Assembly: GCF_030052815.1 (NCBI RefSeq)
Contig: NC_079509.1
Location: 46,970,313-47,034,312, forward strand
Reading direction: 5' to 3'
Length of the DNA stretch: 64,000 nt
Source of the DNA: Hevea brasiliensis
Lineage: Eukaryota > Streptophyta > Magnoliopsida > Malpighiales > Euphorbiaceae
Shown here piece by piece: positions 12,411 through 25,587 of this stretch. How positions within the stretch are numbered: the first letter of the stretch is position 1; every line of letters begins with the position of its first letter. Below the pieces are notes generated by a model. That model did not search any database and was not told where the DNA came from. It saw only the letters and a program-made list of their open reading frames with translations. Both the position numbers and the translations under genes were made by a program.

Positions 12411-13060
12411 GAAATTTCATCCGCAAAATTTTTCCCAATATCCATCATAAAATGGTCATACATTTGTTTTCTCATGTCTTTCATATATTTTTTTGTAGCT
12501 TCATAATCTGGATAATGGTCCATAACACCTTAACCAAATGTATACATTTATTTCTCAGCTACTTCACCTTATGTGCTAAGATCTTTATAAGTTCCCCATC
12601 ATGCATTGAATTTAATTCATTTCACCTTTTTAGTAGTAAGCAATTTTGTGTGCTAATGAATCTACTCTTTCTAGGACCTTGTGTGATCCTATGGAGTGAA
12701 AACTTAGCTTTTCTCCTTTCTATATAATCGTATAATCTTATTTCCTTTGAGTTTGTGTAAAACTTTTAACAATATATAATACAACATTTAATTTGTTTGT
12801 ATAATACTAATCTTCTCTTACTATCGTTCTGCCTAATATTTCAATTCATGTTTCCTTATAGAATGACCATTGTGGTCATATTAGAATTATTTATCTAATC
12901 ATGGGTCCTTTGACCATTCTAGTCAACAATCTTGCTAATTTTCGTAACATTTCTTTATTACATCTGAACCAACTGTTCAAATTTTTACTTCTACAACTCT
13001 TTTATCTACTGATATTCAATAATTTATCGTATTCTAATAGATGTTTTTCGTTAACAAACT
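12411..13060 (-). other. Short 3' internal remnant after a pol deletion
   Basis: Between the protease start (about 13090) and the polypurine tract only about 650 bases remain, where several kilobases encoding RT, RNase H and integrase would be expected. The last part, before the polypurine tract, resembles the usual end of Tekay pol (a GGATGAAATTTCTTTTAAGGG-type tail), but no continuous frame is visible. The plus-strand open frames at 12350-12727 and 12901-13095 are AT-rich and match nothing I know. Confidence 0.5.
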
Positions 13061-13079
13061 CTTCCAAAATTAATTCTAA

Positions 13080-14507
13080 AAAGACTAGTCACTAACATAT
13101 CAAAATTGATTTTTATATAAGGGACAGCAGGAAGGCATGCAATGTTGGCACTAACATAAAAGTGTGCAGACCCTGGGTCAAACAATACATATATATATCT
13201 TCATTAAAAATTGAGAAAGTACCAGCAACAATGTCAGAAGTCTCATCCTCTTCCCTCTGCCACATAGTGTATACTCTAGCTGGAGCATCACCTTATTCTG
13301 GCTGATTCACAGTACTCTGACTTCCAGGTGTACTACTCCTACCTCTGCCTCTGCCTCTGCCTCTGCCTCTACCTCTACCAATTAATGGTGTACTCTTTGG
13401 GGTAGAAACTTGGGCTAATCCTTTTGACATAGTAAATGATCCAGAACGGCGTGGACTTATACAATTCTTAGAAAAATGACCAATCCCTCCACAATTAAAA
13501 CATGCTCCTATGGCTCTATAATATACTCCACTATGTGGTTTACCACAAGTTTCACAAAGTCGATCCGACAGCGTATTTCTGGGTATCTGCTGAGTTTGCT
13601 AACCGGATTGGGGTGATTTCTGTCCAAAAGATCTACCTCTACCCGATTCGCGTGAGCTAAATCCTCCAAAGTGTTTTCTCTTTCCTGACCCACTATCAGG
13701 AACTTGATTAATAGTCTTTCTAGTTTTCTCTTTCTCTTCTGCACCCTTTTTAACTGTTCCTTCATTCTCAATTCTTTCTAGTTCCAGGGCTTGCGATATT
13801 AGCTCTGAGAAATTCTGGTGTCAGAACCCCACAACTTGTATTCTCATACTAGGCCTTAACCCAGCCTCAAAACGTTTACATCTATCTCTAGGAGTGGTAA
13901 GCAGATTTCCTGCATAATGACTCAATCGAGAGAAGTCTCTTTCATACTCTGCTACTGTTTTATCCTCTTGCTTTAAACTCAAAAACTCTTGCAGTTTCAT
14001 GTCCACATATGTGTCGGGGACCCACTTATGCCAAAATTCCCTCAAAAAATCTAATCAGGTGAGGACCGGAGGCTCAACTAAGCTGTGAGGGATGGTTTTC
14101 CACCATTCATAAGCATCCCCTTGTAACAAAGAAACAATGTACTCGAACTTTAGTTCTTCTATACAGTTTAACTTCTTAAACACCCTTTCCATTCTCTCCA
14201 ACCATTGCTCAGCTTCTAATGGATCTATAATTCTTTTAAACTCGGTAGCCCCAAACTTCATCAATTTCTCATACTGCCAAGCTGGGGGCTGTGGTTGTGC
14301 TGCAAGGGCTTGTGTCTGGGCTGGTATTGGCAGATTCCTAGCAATTTGTTGGAACAGTGCAGCTATCTGTTGTGCAAACTGAGTAGGAAACTGCGGTGCT
14401 TGAGGAGGAGCTAGAGTGGCTGACCCACTCACATTCTGGAGTGCTGGGGCTTCCCCTTATGCCTCAGCCTCAACAGATTATTCTATGGAATGATCTCCTT
14501 CTTCCAT
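13080..14507 (-). pseudogene. Gypsy gag with CCHC knuckle and start of protease
   Basis: The most likely start is the ATG at 14505-14507. The product would be the capsid/nucleocapsid polyprotein that packages the element's RNA. Visible in order: a retrotransposon gag domain (EAEQWLERMERVF, then LQGDAYEWW, then FLSLKQ and TVAEYERDFSRL), a basic linker, a CCHC zinc knuckle (CFNCGGIGHFSKNC, 13459-13503), an RG repeat from the GCCTCT repeats near 13330-13380, and the protease active-site region with LFDPGS at about 13165-13190. It is broken by several in-frame stops: two shortly after the start, one at the boundary of the 14055-14432 and 13821-14045 open segments where tryptophan is expected, and others in the linker. 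Most fit C-to-T or G-to-A changes. The rest of pol is deleted. Confidence 0.88.
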
Positions 14508-14677
14508 TCTGATTTCAGAAATTTTCTACTTCTTGATAACAAATACAAGGAGGTTGACTTTCGTTAGTTCATATTCATGATGTAAATAAGTCATATGTAT
14601 CAATTAAGGACACTTGAGCAGTTGTACTTATCAAAGGAACTATTCACATGCATATTCAAAATTCATTTCAAAACCAT

Positions 14678-14689
14678 GCTCTGATACCA
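14678..14689 (-). other. Primer binding site, initiator Met tRNA
   Basis: On the minus strand this reads TGGTATCAGAGC, complementary to the 3' end of plant initiator-methionine tRNA. It lies eight bases inside the 5' LTR boundary at 14697, as expected for a gypsy or copia element transcribed on the minus strand. Confidence 0.9.
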
Positions 14690-14696
14690 CTAAACA

Positions 14697-17600
14697 TGTC
14701 ACACCTTACCCCTCTGTAAGGCATAACATGATCCCGTAGTATACTTAATGAGTTACCAACTTCGTCCACTGATAACCCATCAATTACACTAAAAGGGATT
14801 TTAAAACCAATTTTTACCTTTTTGAAGGTGGCAAGCATTTTTTATAGGAATTAAAAACTTTTAATTAACGTTTAAAGGCTAGGTAAAATTTTTGACAAAT
14901 TCTATTTTTTTGCAAATTTTGTAAAAATTTCGGTAGAGTGTCTGCTGTAATTGAGAAAAATAAAAAATTTTGACCAATAGAAAACACTTCCAAATAGTAC
15001 ACTTCATCAAATCTCAACTACCAATAACTCAATTCAATACAAATCAACTCAATCTCCACAATTCATAATATTTTCAAATAATTAAATAAACTCATTCACA
15101 TTGCATTTAAAATATTTAAATGTACATTCACAATTGAATTTACAAACATAAAATCTCAAAAATAATATTATTACAAAAGTACTGTACAACTGCTCAATTT
15201 ACATTAATACATATGAACATTCTATTTTTACATCAAAATTAAGCCACAAGGGTATAAATAAATACCCGTACAAAAAGTCAGTGTAGTCTTATCAACAGCA
15301 GCTCACTCTGCTGCTTTCTCCTTGCCTCTATCTGCGACAGCAAAGGAAGCTATCGCTGAGTATAAATTTACTCAGTAGTGCACAATAAAATTTAAAATAC
15401 TGTAAATAAAACATGCATTGACAAATCATAATTCAAACATTTTACAATTTCTAAAGCTCATTATAACACAAATTTAGTCAAATAATTTAATAAACACAGT
15501 GTTGCCAATCAATAACACAACTTAGGCCATGACACAAAATTTTCGAATATGCCGTGTTGTACACCACGATAAGACAAACTCACCCCATTAATCGAAATCA
15601 ATGAGGGAGGTGGCTAGCTAGCTAATGAGTACTCATCCAAACTCATCTCAGACTGGCAAGCCAGAAAGGGAGGAATATAATCAAATATCAAACTCAATCC
15701 CACAAGTGGAGGAGGAACATAGTAAGGGACTGTAATGCCAAGTGTGAATAAAAAATAATTTCAAATCACAACATTTAAATATTTCATACAAACCACAAAT
15801 CATATTTTATCTCAAAATTTCCATTTACAAAGTAGGCAACACAATAATTTCCAAATAAAATTTCCAAAGCCAAAACAATTAAAAACTATTCATATTACAT
15901 ACTAAATCAATTTTTAATAAGAAATACTTAAATAAGTTTATTGTGCGCAAACCTCGTAATTAGTCTTTCCTTATTTCACTCCTATCGATTCCTTTTCTCG
16001 GAAGGCCCTTTTTCCACTGAATCACACAATTGAGATGTTTCAATATTTATTTAAATTATGTTTAACCATAATTTTAGCAATTGAAACTTGCATTTACACT
16101 TTACTTATATACTCCCATAAATTGAATTCTTTGTGTTCTTAATTATGGTGGTTACTATTTATTTGACCATTGGGTCAAAATATTGACTTTCTTTGCTTAA
16201 TAGGTATGTGAATTCTAATTACACCCACATATCATATTTTGAGTCTTAATTTTGTTGGCATTGACCAATTGAAATTTCAAACTCCCTAAGTGACATTTCA
16301 AAATTTCAATTTTGGTGCCCTATTTTTCACTGTTCCATTGGTCTAGTTACTTTGGGAATTTGGCTAAGTATCTTAGCTTTAATTCGCTTTTTGAATCACT
16401 CCATTTAGAGTTTTGTAGCCCAATATATGGGCATTTTGCTTAGGCTGGCCGGATAGGTGTTACCCAGAATTTCTAGGCACTTTATTGGTTCTGGCAGTTT
16501 TGGACAACTTACTTTGGGTGGCAAAATGACTTGGTTATGGGCAGAATTTGGGTTGGTGTTCTCATGAAAGTTGTATTGCTATGTCATACTTTTCCAATGC
16601 CACAAAATTCAGGTCATTTGGACCTGCCTAGACTAAGTTATGGCCAAATGAACAAATACTATGCATTTGGTCATTTTTGTACAGTAGCAGTGCACAATAT
16701 CCGGATTTGACCTAATTGTTCACTATGTTAATGTCATTTTCTGGGCATGGTTTCTAAATGAAAAATGTGTCATTATGTGTTTATTTTCATTTCCAATTCG
16801 CCTCAGACCAATTGGGTTGGTAAAATTTCAATTTTAGTCCCTCAAAGGGACCGAGGTCAAACTGCCAGATTGGGACCCCTAACCAATCCGAATTGCACTT
16901 CATTTTCACTCATTCAAACACATCACAATTGTTCCCAATTGACCATTTCTAACCTCGATTAAGGTCATTTGCATCAATTGACCATTTCCTCCAATTTTTC
17001 CTCCAACTTCAAGAACTCAAGAATCCTAATTCACACAATTTGTTTCAAACCATAAAATTAAAGTATATAAACATTGTTTACACATTAAATCCTTCTTATC
17101 TACATCTTTAAGTGCATCAAAATCATGCAATTTCTACTCCCTTAAGGGCTGGCCGAAATTCACTACTAGTCCCCCATAATAGTTTAGTTTGCATTTTCAC
17201 TTTAATCTAAGATAAGTTAACTAGAAACATAGGAATTCAACTAAAAAATTCAAGTTTCATCACTAACCTTTCTTTGATTTTCACTTCTTCACTTTCTTCT
17301 CTTTTCTTCCTTTCTTTTCTTCTTCAATCTCCTTCTCAAGTTGAAATAACAAGATTTATCACAATTTAGTGGGAAGTTTATGGGGGGATGCTATGAAGCT
17401 TGGTTGCAAACTTCAATGGAGGATTTAGAGAGAGATAAAAGAGAGGGGGTGAGGGACAGCATGACTATGGGAAGAAGAAGAGTGAAATTCTTTTTAATTT
17501 TTATGTGTTTTTATGTCTTATTTGACTTAGTCAAATTTTCAACAAATTTTTAAATCCATTTATGATGTAATGGGTGAGGTAATCTTGATGATGTAATAAA

Positions 17601-18129
17601 TCCTTTTTCCTTTATTTTTCCATTCTTTTTTAATTTAATTCTATATTATGAAATTTTCATTTCTTCGATTGTATTGGATAGTTAGGTCAGGAGTCACCTC
17701 TAGGGGTGAATTGACCAATTTTTCCCTTGCCAAATTGATCCAATTTGCAAATAATCCTGTATTTCTTCTGGAGTCCTGACCTAATTATTTGACCTATTTA
17801 TCAGCTCTTTTCTTTGATTTTCTCTTTTCCACTAGGTTTGCAATAGTCCTTAGGACCACGGTGTCACAATTTCTCATTCAAAATTAGGGTTAGGACTGAC
17901 CTCGCAGTCACTTCCCGATAAGGTCACTCATCATTGTGACCCTTGGCTCATTTAATTTTTTATGCTTTGTTTTTCTTATTTATACTTAACTATCTGGTAA
18001 TTACTATTTATTTTCCTTCAAGGCTTTTCTAGGTGTCTTAAACATAGTTCTAATTCTCTCAATTATCTGGACCGACACTGGTCACCGGAACAGTGTAATT
18101 TACCAGGTTATGCAAATAGGGGTGTTACA
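14697..18129 (-). repeat. 5' LTR of the Tekay-like element
   Basis: This is a 3433-bp direct repeat of 8904-12369 with scattered substitutions and small indels throughout, so the insertion is not recent. The ends are the same as in the other copy. No coding region is supported. Confidence 0.88.
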
Positions 18130-18560
18130 ATAAATGCCAGTTGGATAACTAGTGCTAAGGATAATGAGTTAACCTTTGGTTGAGTGTCCATTTTAGGTGG
18201 AGATGCTGTTTCTTGAGCATCAAATAAACAAAAATATATAACTCATTCTACAGTGGAATCCGAATTTATAACTTTGGCAAATGTTGGTAAAGAAGCAGAA
18301 TGGCTGAAAAACTTGTTACCAGATATTAAGTTGTGGCCATAACTTGTGCTATCTATTTCTTTATATTGTGATAGTCAAATCATGATGGCTAAAGCTTATA
18401 GTAAAATATACAATTGTAAGTATATACATATAAGCTTAAGACATGAAAATGTAAGACAATTAGTCTCTAATGGTGCTATTACCATGTTTATGTTAAATCT
18501 TATAATAATCTAGTAAATCCTATAATAATCTAGCAAATCCTTTAATAAAAGGGTTCTCGA
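18130..18560 (+). pseudogene. Copia RNase H remnant, 3' part
   Basis: The translation resumes the copia polyprotein interrupted near 8515: SWITSAKDNE, then a segment with HSTVESEFI, then YCDSQ, with several in-frame stops. It ends in a tract repeating CCTATAATAATCTAG where the usual DPLTKG-type end should be. It fits as the continuation of 8210-8515 across the gypsy insertion. Confidence 0.8.
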
Positions 18561-19531
18561 GAGTTATGATCATAAGTACATGTGCTGATTAGGATTTAGA
18601 ATATTCCATTAAATTTACTATTGATGGGAACCCTACTTTATAGTATTATTACTAAATAAAGTTTAAAGGGTAACAATAAATCATTAGTAAATGAGGTAAT
18701 TAAATACTTAGTGTACTAAGTTAATGGAATGAGGATGAGTATTTATGCTCTTAATAAAGTTTAATATTATTACAAAGGAAACTTCACCTATATATATATA
18801 GATAGGAAGTGGTGCCACTTCAACAAAAGTGAGAATAACTTTTATAAATGTTCATGAAAATAGGAGGTAGCACAAGGCCATATTCATGCTAAAATTTTGG
18901 TGAATTTTTTAAGTCGAACTAATTGATTCAAGTGTGTAGTATTTCCGGTTCTATTTAATAGGAATCTAGGTTTAAGCTAAGGCCACCATGATTTTTTTAG
19001 AACTTTAAAATACTTACACTAAGAAAAAGTTTAAATACAAAGATACTTTTCTCACGGAGCCTATGTCTTTACTCTAGATATTGTACACATGATAATTTAC
19101 ACACTCCTACTTCCCAAATTTGAATTCTCTTATCTACTCTGTTCATTCAGAACTCACATTTGGCATTTAAGACAAATAATGTGACTTATTCACATGATGT
19201 CAATGTACTTATTACAATGATCCAATGATCTCGACTTTTCAAAATGACTTGTGTGTTATAACTTTTGAGATTGCAATATTATCTCACAGATAATATAGAA
19301 CTTATAACTGTCTCACCTTTATTTTCTCTTTAGTCAATGAAAGTGATTGTCTATATGAGAAGGGTAGTCTTTTTATATGTCTTAATACTACTTATAGTAA
19401 AAAAGATTGTGTCATTAAACATAAATAAAAATATGTATGTATATTTTGCAACAAATTGCAATTAGGTGCTAATAACATTACCATAATAATGCGTCTTACA
19501 TGAACATAAAAAAAAAAATGTACTGGTACAT
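18561..19531. other. Unassigned copia flank, no gene
   Basis: AT-rich sequence between two copia remnants of opposite orientation. It probably contains the LTR of one or both, for example a TATATATATAGATAGGAAG stretch near 18790, but I could not find a matching partner to define the ends. Confidence 0.4.
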
Positions 19532-22500
19532 TTAACATCTACTCAATCCTAATGATTCTACATGCCTATAGAAAACATCTTTTGCTATAGGCTTAGTAAA
19601 TGGATCTTCTATCATCTCATGTGTAGAAATATACTTCATGTTCACTTCTTTATGTGCAACCATATCCTTAACAAAGTTGTATTTGATGTCAATGTGTTCG
19701 GTTTTACCATGATACTTGGGATCTTTTGTATAAGTTATTTCTAATTCACCATCACAATAAACAGTCACAAGTTCAACAACACTGTTAGAAATTCCCAAGT
19801 GCACCAGAAATCACTTTAACCAAATAGCATCTTGCACAGTAGCTGAAAATGCTACGAACTCAGCTTCCATTGTTGATGGAGCTATTCATGATTGTTTCTT
19901 ACTACATAATGATATGGCTCCATTATTTATTAAGAAGGCATAGCTAGAGGTAGATTTTTTCTCTTCTAAATCACCTCCCTCATCATCATCTATATAGCCT
20001 TTCAATTGTAGACCACTTCCTTGATAACATAATGAGTAATTAGCTGTGCCCTTAAGATACCTAAATATCCTCTTTACTGCTTTCTAATGTGCTTGTCTAG
20101 GATTGGATTGATATCGACTCACCATGCCAATAGCATAGCAAATGTCTTTTACACATTATAGCAGACATTATACTTTCAATTGCACTAGCATAAGGAACAT
20201 TTTTTATTTGCTCTATCTCTTGAGGAGTCTGAGGACCTAATCCTTGGTTTAGAGCTTTACCTTTAGAAATGGAAGTATCTATGGGTTTATAGTCTTGCAT
20301 ATTAAATCACTCTAGAACCTTTTGGATATATAACTCTTATGAGCAATCCCTTAAAATCTTAACTCCAAGGATATATGTAGCGTCATCCATGTCTTTCATC
20401 TCAAAATTAGATGATAACTATCCTTTGATAGTTTTGAGATACTCATTGTCATTTCCAGGTATAACTATATCATCTACGTGTAATGATAAGATTACAAATT
20501 TATCTTTAAATTGCTTGATATATACGCAATGGTCCTTATGAATCATAGTGAAATCAAATGACATAATTGCATTAAGAAACTTAATATACCATTGCCTTAA
20601 AGACTATTTAAGGCCATAAATTGACTTCAAAAGTCAACACACTTTGTGTTCTTGGCCTTATTTGACGAAACCTATGGGTTGTTCCATGTATATTTCCTAA
20701 TTTAATTCTCCATTGAGAAGGGCACTCTTCACATCCATTTGATGCATATCAAGGTCTAAATTAGCTACTATAGCCAAAATTAATCTTATCGAAGTAAATC
20801 TCACAATAGGTGAAAATGTTTCTTCATAATGTATTCCTTCCTGTTGTGTATACCCCTTAGCCACTAGGCGAGCTTTGTATCTTTTAATAATGCTATTAGC
20901 CTTACGCTTTATCTTGAGAATCCATTTATTCCCAATTGCCCTATGTCCTTTATGTAATTAAACAAATTCCCAAACTTAGTTGGATTTTATTGACTCCTTT
21001 TCCTCTTCCATTACCTTAATCAATTTTTCTTAGCTGGGCATTAAAGAGCCTTTTTTATATTCCTTGGCTTTTCTTCATTGGAAGTAACTACAAGTGCTTC
21101 CCTTTTGATCTCAAAATTATGACGGGGAACCCTTGTATGACTGTTTATTGTAGCTGAGATTGATTCATTGACTCATCAATGGGTATGTTGCTCCCACTCC
21201 GACCAAGCATCAATGTAGGACTAACTTCAAGGTGAAGTGGTGAATTCAGATGAACATATTCATCTATATTCATATTGTTTAGACTCGGAAGTGTATCCAT
21301 TTGAATTTTTATCCTGGTCATGAGTTTTAAATAAAGATAAGTCTTGATCTATCTCATCTTGTTTTGGAAAATCATTCTCTAAGAATGTGATATCTCATGA
21401 TCCAAATTCAGTTATACTCCCATTTTCTTGCTCACCTATTAGAATGTATCCTTTTAACTATTTAGAGTATCTTATAAAGATACATTTCCTTCCCCTTGGA
21501 CCTAGTTTTCCAAATATGAGGGATGGATCATGAGCAAATGTAGCACGTCCCCAAGGTTTCATAAAACCTAGGTCTAGTTTGCATTTTTCGAAAGCTTGTA
21601 TGGAGTGGAAGTAACTGATTTGGTAGGCACACGGTTAAGTACAAAAGTGGCAGGTACTTGGAAAATTAACTAGAGTCATCATTGACCTAACTATTTCTAA
21701 TAAGGTCCTATTTTGCCTTTCTCCAACACCATTTTGTTATAGAGTTCCAAGAATATTCAACTGTTGTTCTATTCCCCTTTCATCATGCAATTTCTTGAAT
21801 TGATCTGATAGATATTCTCAAACTCGATCGGTTCTTAAGGCTTTAAATTTTTTGTCTAATTGGTTCTCAATTAAATTAAAAAATTAAACCACTTAAAGCT
21901 TCATATTTATGAGATATCAAATAAATGTAACCATATCAAGTGAAGTCATCTATAAATGTGATGAAATAAATAGCCCCATACCTTGCCCTTACATTTATTG
22001 GACCACATTTGTCAGAGTGGATTAATTGCAATGGAAATTAAGCTCTAGTTCCTTTTCTAATGGTTTTCTAGATGTTTTTCACATTAGGCAATATTCATGA
22101 GTAGACAATTTTACTTTATTAATACTATCTAGTAGGCCCTCTTTAGCCAATCTTTGCATGCGTTCTTGACCTATGTGGCCAAGTTTAACATGCCATGTGT
22201 TAACATCATTCATAGACTTATTAAAAGATGTAAATAATGAAAAACTAATATTATTATTAGAATTACTTATAATATCCAAAATAATAAAACCATCTATAAA
22301 ATATCTAGAACCATAAAAACTTGATCCTAAAAACAAGTTTACCCTTAATTCATGAAAGTTAAGGGTGAAACCTAGTTTAACTAAAACTAAAAGGGTGAAA
22401 CCCAGTTTGACTAAAACTAAAACAGAAACTAAATTCCGATGAATTTCTAAAGCAAACAAGACATCATGAAATAGTAGGGTTTGACCTTGACTCATGACTA

Positions 22501-23572
22501 ACTGGAAGGTGATAATCCCTTTCAACTTCACTTTGGAGTTATTTCCAACATATATCCATTTTGTTCCATGAGGTAGACGTCAAAATTCCACAAAGGCTTC
22601 TCTATCCTTCGCCACGTGGTCTGTGGCTCTTGGGTCTACAGTCCATAAAGGATTAGATTCAGTTAGTAAAATAGAACTAGAAACATTATTACACTCATAA
22701 GTGCTAAAAGGGCATTTACCTTTTTGGGCTCGATGCAATCATGAGCAAAATGTCCCTTGTTGCCACAGCTGAAACATTTCGCTTTTGCAATGTTCTTCTT
22801 TTTTTTCTTAGGAGGAGCTTTCTCCTTCCTAGTTTTCTATTTCTTATTTGTTTCACCCTTCCCTTTGGCTTGCTAGTTCCCACCTTGTTTCTTGCATTTG
22901 CATCCTTTTCCCCCTTGAAAACTTGAACCAGCCATGTACACATCTGTATTTAGCTTGCTAAAATGGAGGCGCTTTTTCTCTAGTTCAAGGTGATGCGTAG
23001 CATCCTCCAAAGTCTTAATATGGGTGTTGTGGGTTAAGTGCATCTTCATATTCTCCTAGCTGTTTGGCAGAGAGCATATGATAGCTTGAATTTACTATTC
23101 ATTAGTCAAAATATGGCCTGCATCTTTGAGCTCATTGACCATATTATTCAAAACCCTTAGATGTTTCTTCATGTCATGATCAGAATGCTTCTTATAAGTG
23201 TCAAATTTGATAGTTAGAGCTCTAAGTTTGGCGACCGAAATACCTCCAAACTTTTCCCTTAAGAGCAAACCACATATCCTTAGCCCTGTTATATTTCCTA
23301 AATTTTCGCATCACATCATTATCCATACTGCTTAGCAATATAATGTGAGCAATGGAATTATTCCTTTTTTAAGCTTCATATGCCTCACGGTCTTGCCTAT
23401 GCTGGGTTGTGTTGCCCTCTTCGAGTACTTTCATGACTAGGTTGAGGACCTCTAGAGCTTCTTGTTCCTCAAGCACATATTGGGTTTTCATACCGCAGAT
23501 TTTGTAATTATCGCCGTTAAGCTTCTCACCCTTGTTTAGCTCGACTACAATGTTCTTAGTAGCTAGTGACAT
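19532..23572 (-). pseudogene. Decayed copia polyprotein, minus strand
   Basis: This is a nearly full-length copia gag-pol relic reading leftward. Gag starts at the ATG at 23570-23572. Further along are a CCHC knuckle (CFSCGNKGHFAHDC, 22735-22776), the GAG-pre-integrase block with WHVKLGHIGQERMQRL (within 22079-22531), an integrase region at about 21400-22080, the RT active site as HVDD (20469-20480), the usual CTRP-type block decayed at about 20100-20180, and RNase H ending in DPFTKPIAKDVFYRHVESLG at 19532. Numerous stops and frameshifts prevent any product. A 30-bp direct duplication at 22361-22420 repeats ten codons. The 5' leader is interrupted at 23647 by a gypsy LTR. Confidence 0.88.
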
Positions 23573-23646
23573 TTTTCGATTTAGGATATTTTATACATTT
23601 TTATTAGTACTTAATAATATACATACATTTACCTTTATACTAACTG

Positions 23647-25587
23647 TCACACCTTACCCCTCTGTAAGGCATAACATGATCCCGTAGAATACCTAATGAA
23701 CTACTGAACTTCACCTACCGATAATTCATTAAGTACCCTACAAGGGGTTTTAAAACCATTTTCTTACTTTTTGGAAGTGGTGAGCGTTTGGGTAGGAATT
23801 AAAATCATTTAATTGAAGTTTCAAAACTAGTTAAAACTTTTGCCCATTTTATTTTTCCACAAATTTTATAAAAATTTCGGCAGAGTGCCATCTGTATTTT
23901 GAGAAAACAGTTCTTCAAATACTTGAGAAAAACACTTTCAATAAATTTTTCCACAACTCCCAACCCAAATCAACTCAAAATTCTCAAATCAAACCACTTT
24001 AAAATAACTCCACAATTTAATCCAAGTTTGTCATCTCAAAATATTTCATCATTGCATTTAATAAAGCTAATTTATATTCACAAGTTTAATTTACAGATGT
24101 ATAATACAAAAATAATATTATTATAATTTATTATACAACTGCTCAACTTTACATTGATACATAAAATATTACAATATTTACATCAATTAACTACAAGGGT
24201 ATAAATAAATACCCGTACAAAAAGGATCAGTGAAGTCTACTATCTCAGTAGCAGCTCACTCTGCTATTTTATCCTTGCCCTTATCTGCGACAGCAAAATA
24301 AGCTATCGCTGAGTATAAAAATACTCAATGGTGCACAATAAAAATTTAAAACACAGTACATCAAACAGTCCTTGACAAATTCACAATTTGAATATTTCAT
24401 AATCACATTTCACAATTTATCAAAACTCATAATAGCACGATTTTGATCAAATAATTTAATAAACACAGTGTTGCCAATTCATACACAACTTAATCCATGG
24501 CACAAAATTTTCGATCAATATCATGTTGTACACCACGACAAAGCAATCTACAACCCCACTAATCGAAATCAATGAGGGAGGTGGCTAGCTAGCTAATGAG
24601 TTCTCATTCGATCTACAACCTCAACTAGTAAACTAGAGAGGGAGAAAAATAATCGATCTCAACCCCATAAATGGAGGACGAATAATAAGGCACTGTCATG
24701 CTAAGTATGAATTAGAAATCCATTTCAAACATTTTATTCAAATATTGCATCCAAAAATCAAATCAATTTTCAAAGTTACAATTTTATCACAAAGTGGCAA
24801 CACAAAAGTTCTTAAACTCATAACGTGTACTAAATCAAATTTTTAAGGGTAAAATGTTGAAATAGGGTTTATTGTGCACAAACCTGACATGAGTCGCCTC
24901 TAGGCCTTGACTCAGTCTCTCAGACTTTTCGAGTCTTTTTCAGCTGAAACACAAAATCTATAGTATCTCAGTATCTTTACTTAATAACAATTCCAATAAC
25001 TAATTCCAATATGTTTAAACTTACATTCTTGCAATTTCATATTGAGGTTACTATTCATGGTACTATTCAAGTCAATTTGTTGACTTTCTAAGGCTTAATA
25101 GGTATGGGAACTCCAACTTCACCCATATACCACATTTTGGTCACCAATTTTGTTGGTTTTAGTTGTTTTCTCAAAACATAGGTCTTTTAGGCAAAATTGC
25201 AAATTTTTAGTTTTGGTATCTTATGTTGCACTGTTCCATTGTTTATTTTGCTCTTAGAATTAGGCTAAGTGTTCTTCATAGAAATTGTTCCTTATTGTTT
25301 TAACTTTATTCTCCTTTTTGAATCACTCAATTTGGAGTTTTATAGCTCAAGTTATAGCCATTTGAATCATGGCTGCCAGATTGAACTTAACCCAGATTTC
25401 TGGGCACCAAACTGGTTCTGGCAGTTTTAGGTCACTAAATTTGTGTGGCTAAATGACTTGATTAAGAGCATAATTTGGGCTTGTGTTCTTCATGAAAGTT
25501 TTAGGTCTATATCTCAGCTTTCCACTGGTAAAATTTCAGGTCATTTAGACCTGCTTAACCCAATTTATGGCCAAATGAACAAACATA
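23647..25587 (-). repeat. Truncated Tekay-like LTR
   Basis: It starts TGTCACACCTTACCCC like the LTRs at 8904 and 14697 and follows them, with greater divergence, to about 25587, where similarity stops mid-LTR (after GGCCAAATGAACAAA). On the minus strand it is the last 1.9 kb of the LTR. The open frame at 23899-24126 has no gene-like features. Confidence 0.8.

Larger units (their letters stand above)
8904..18129 (-). mobile_element. Tekay/Del-type gypsy element lacking RT and integrase
   Basis: Two long direct repeats (8904-12369 and 14697-18129) flank a 2.3-kb interior. On the minus strand the order is 5' LTR, initiator-Met primer site, gag with CCHC knuckle, start of protease, a short 3' remnant, polypurine tract, 3' LTR. 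Both LTRs have TG...CA type ends (TGTAACACC to GGTGTGACA on the minus strand). Flanking five bases are ACAAA on the left and ATAAA on the right, a target duplication with one mismatch. RT, RNase H, integrase and chromodomain are missing. Assignment to Tekay/Del rests on the very long LTRs, the single CCHC knuckle, the gag style and the DPGS protease motif. Confidence 0.88.

Noticed and set aside
13330..13380. GCCTCT repeats considered as an independent microsatellite
   Set aside because: They encode the RG repeat of the gag nucleocapsid region on the minus strand, so they are part of that gene.
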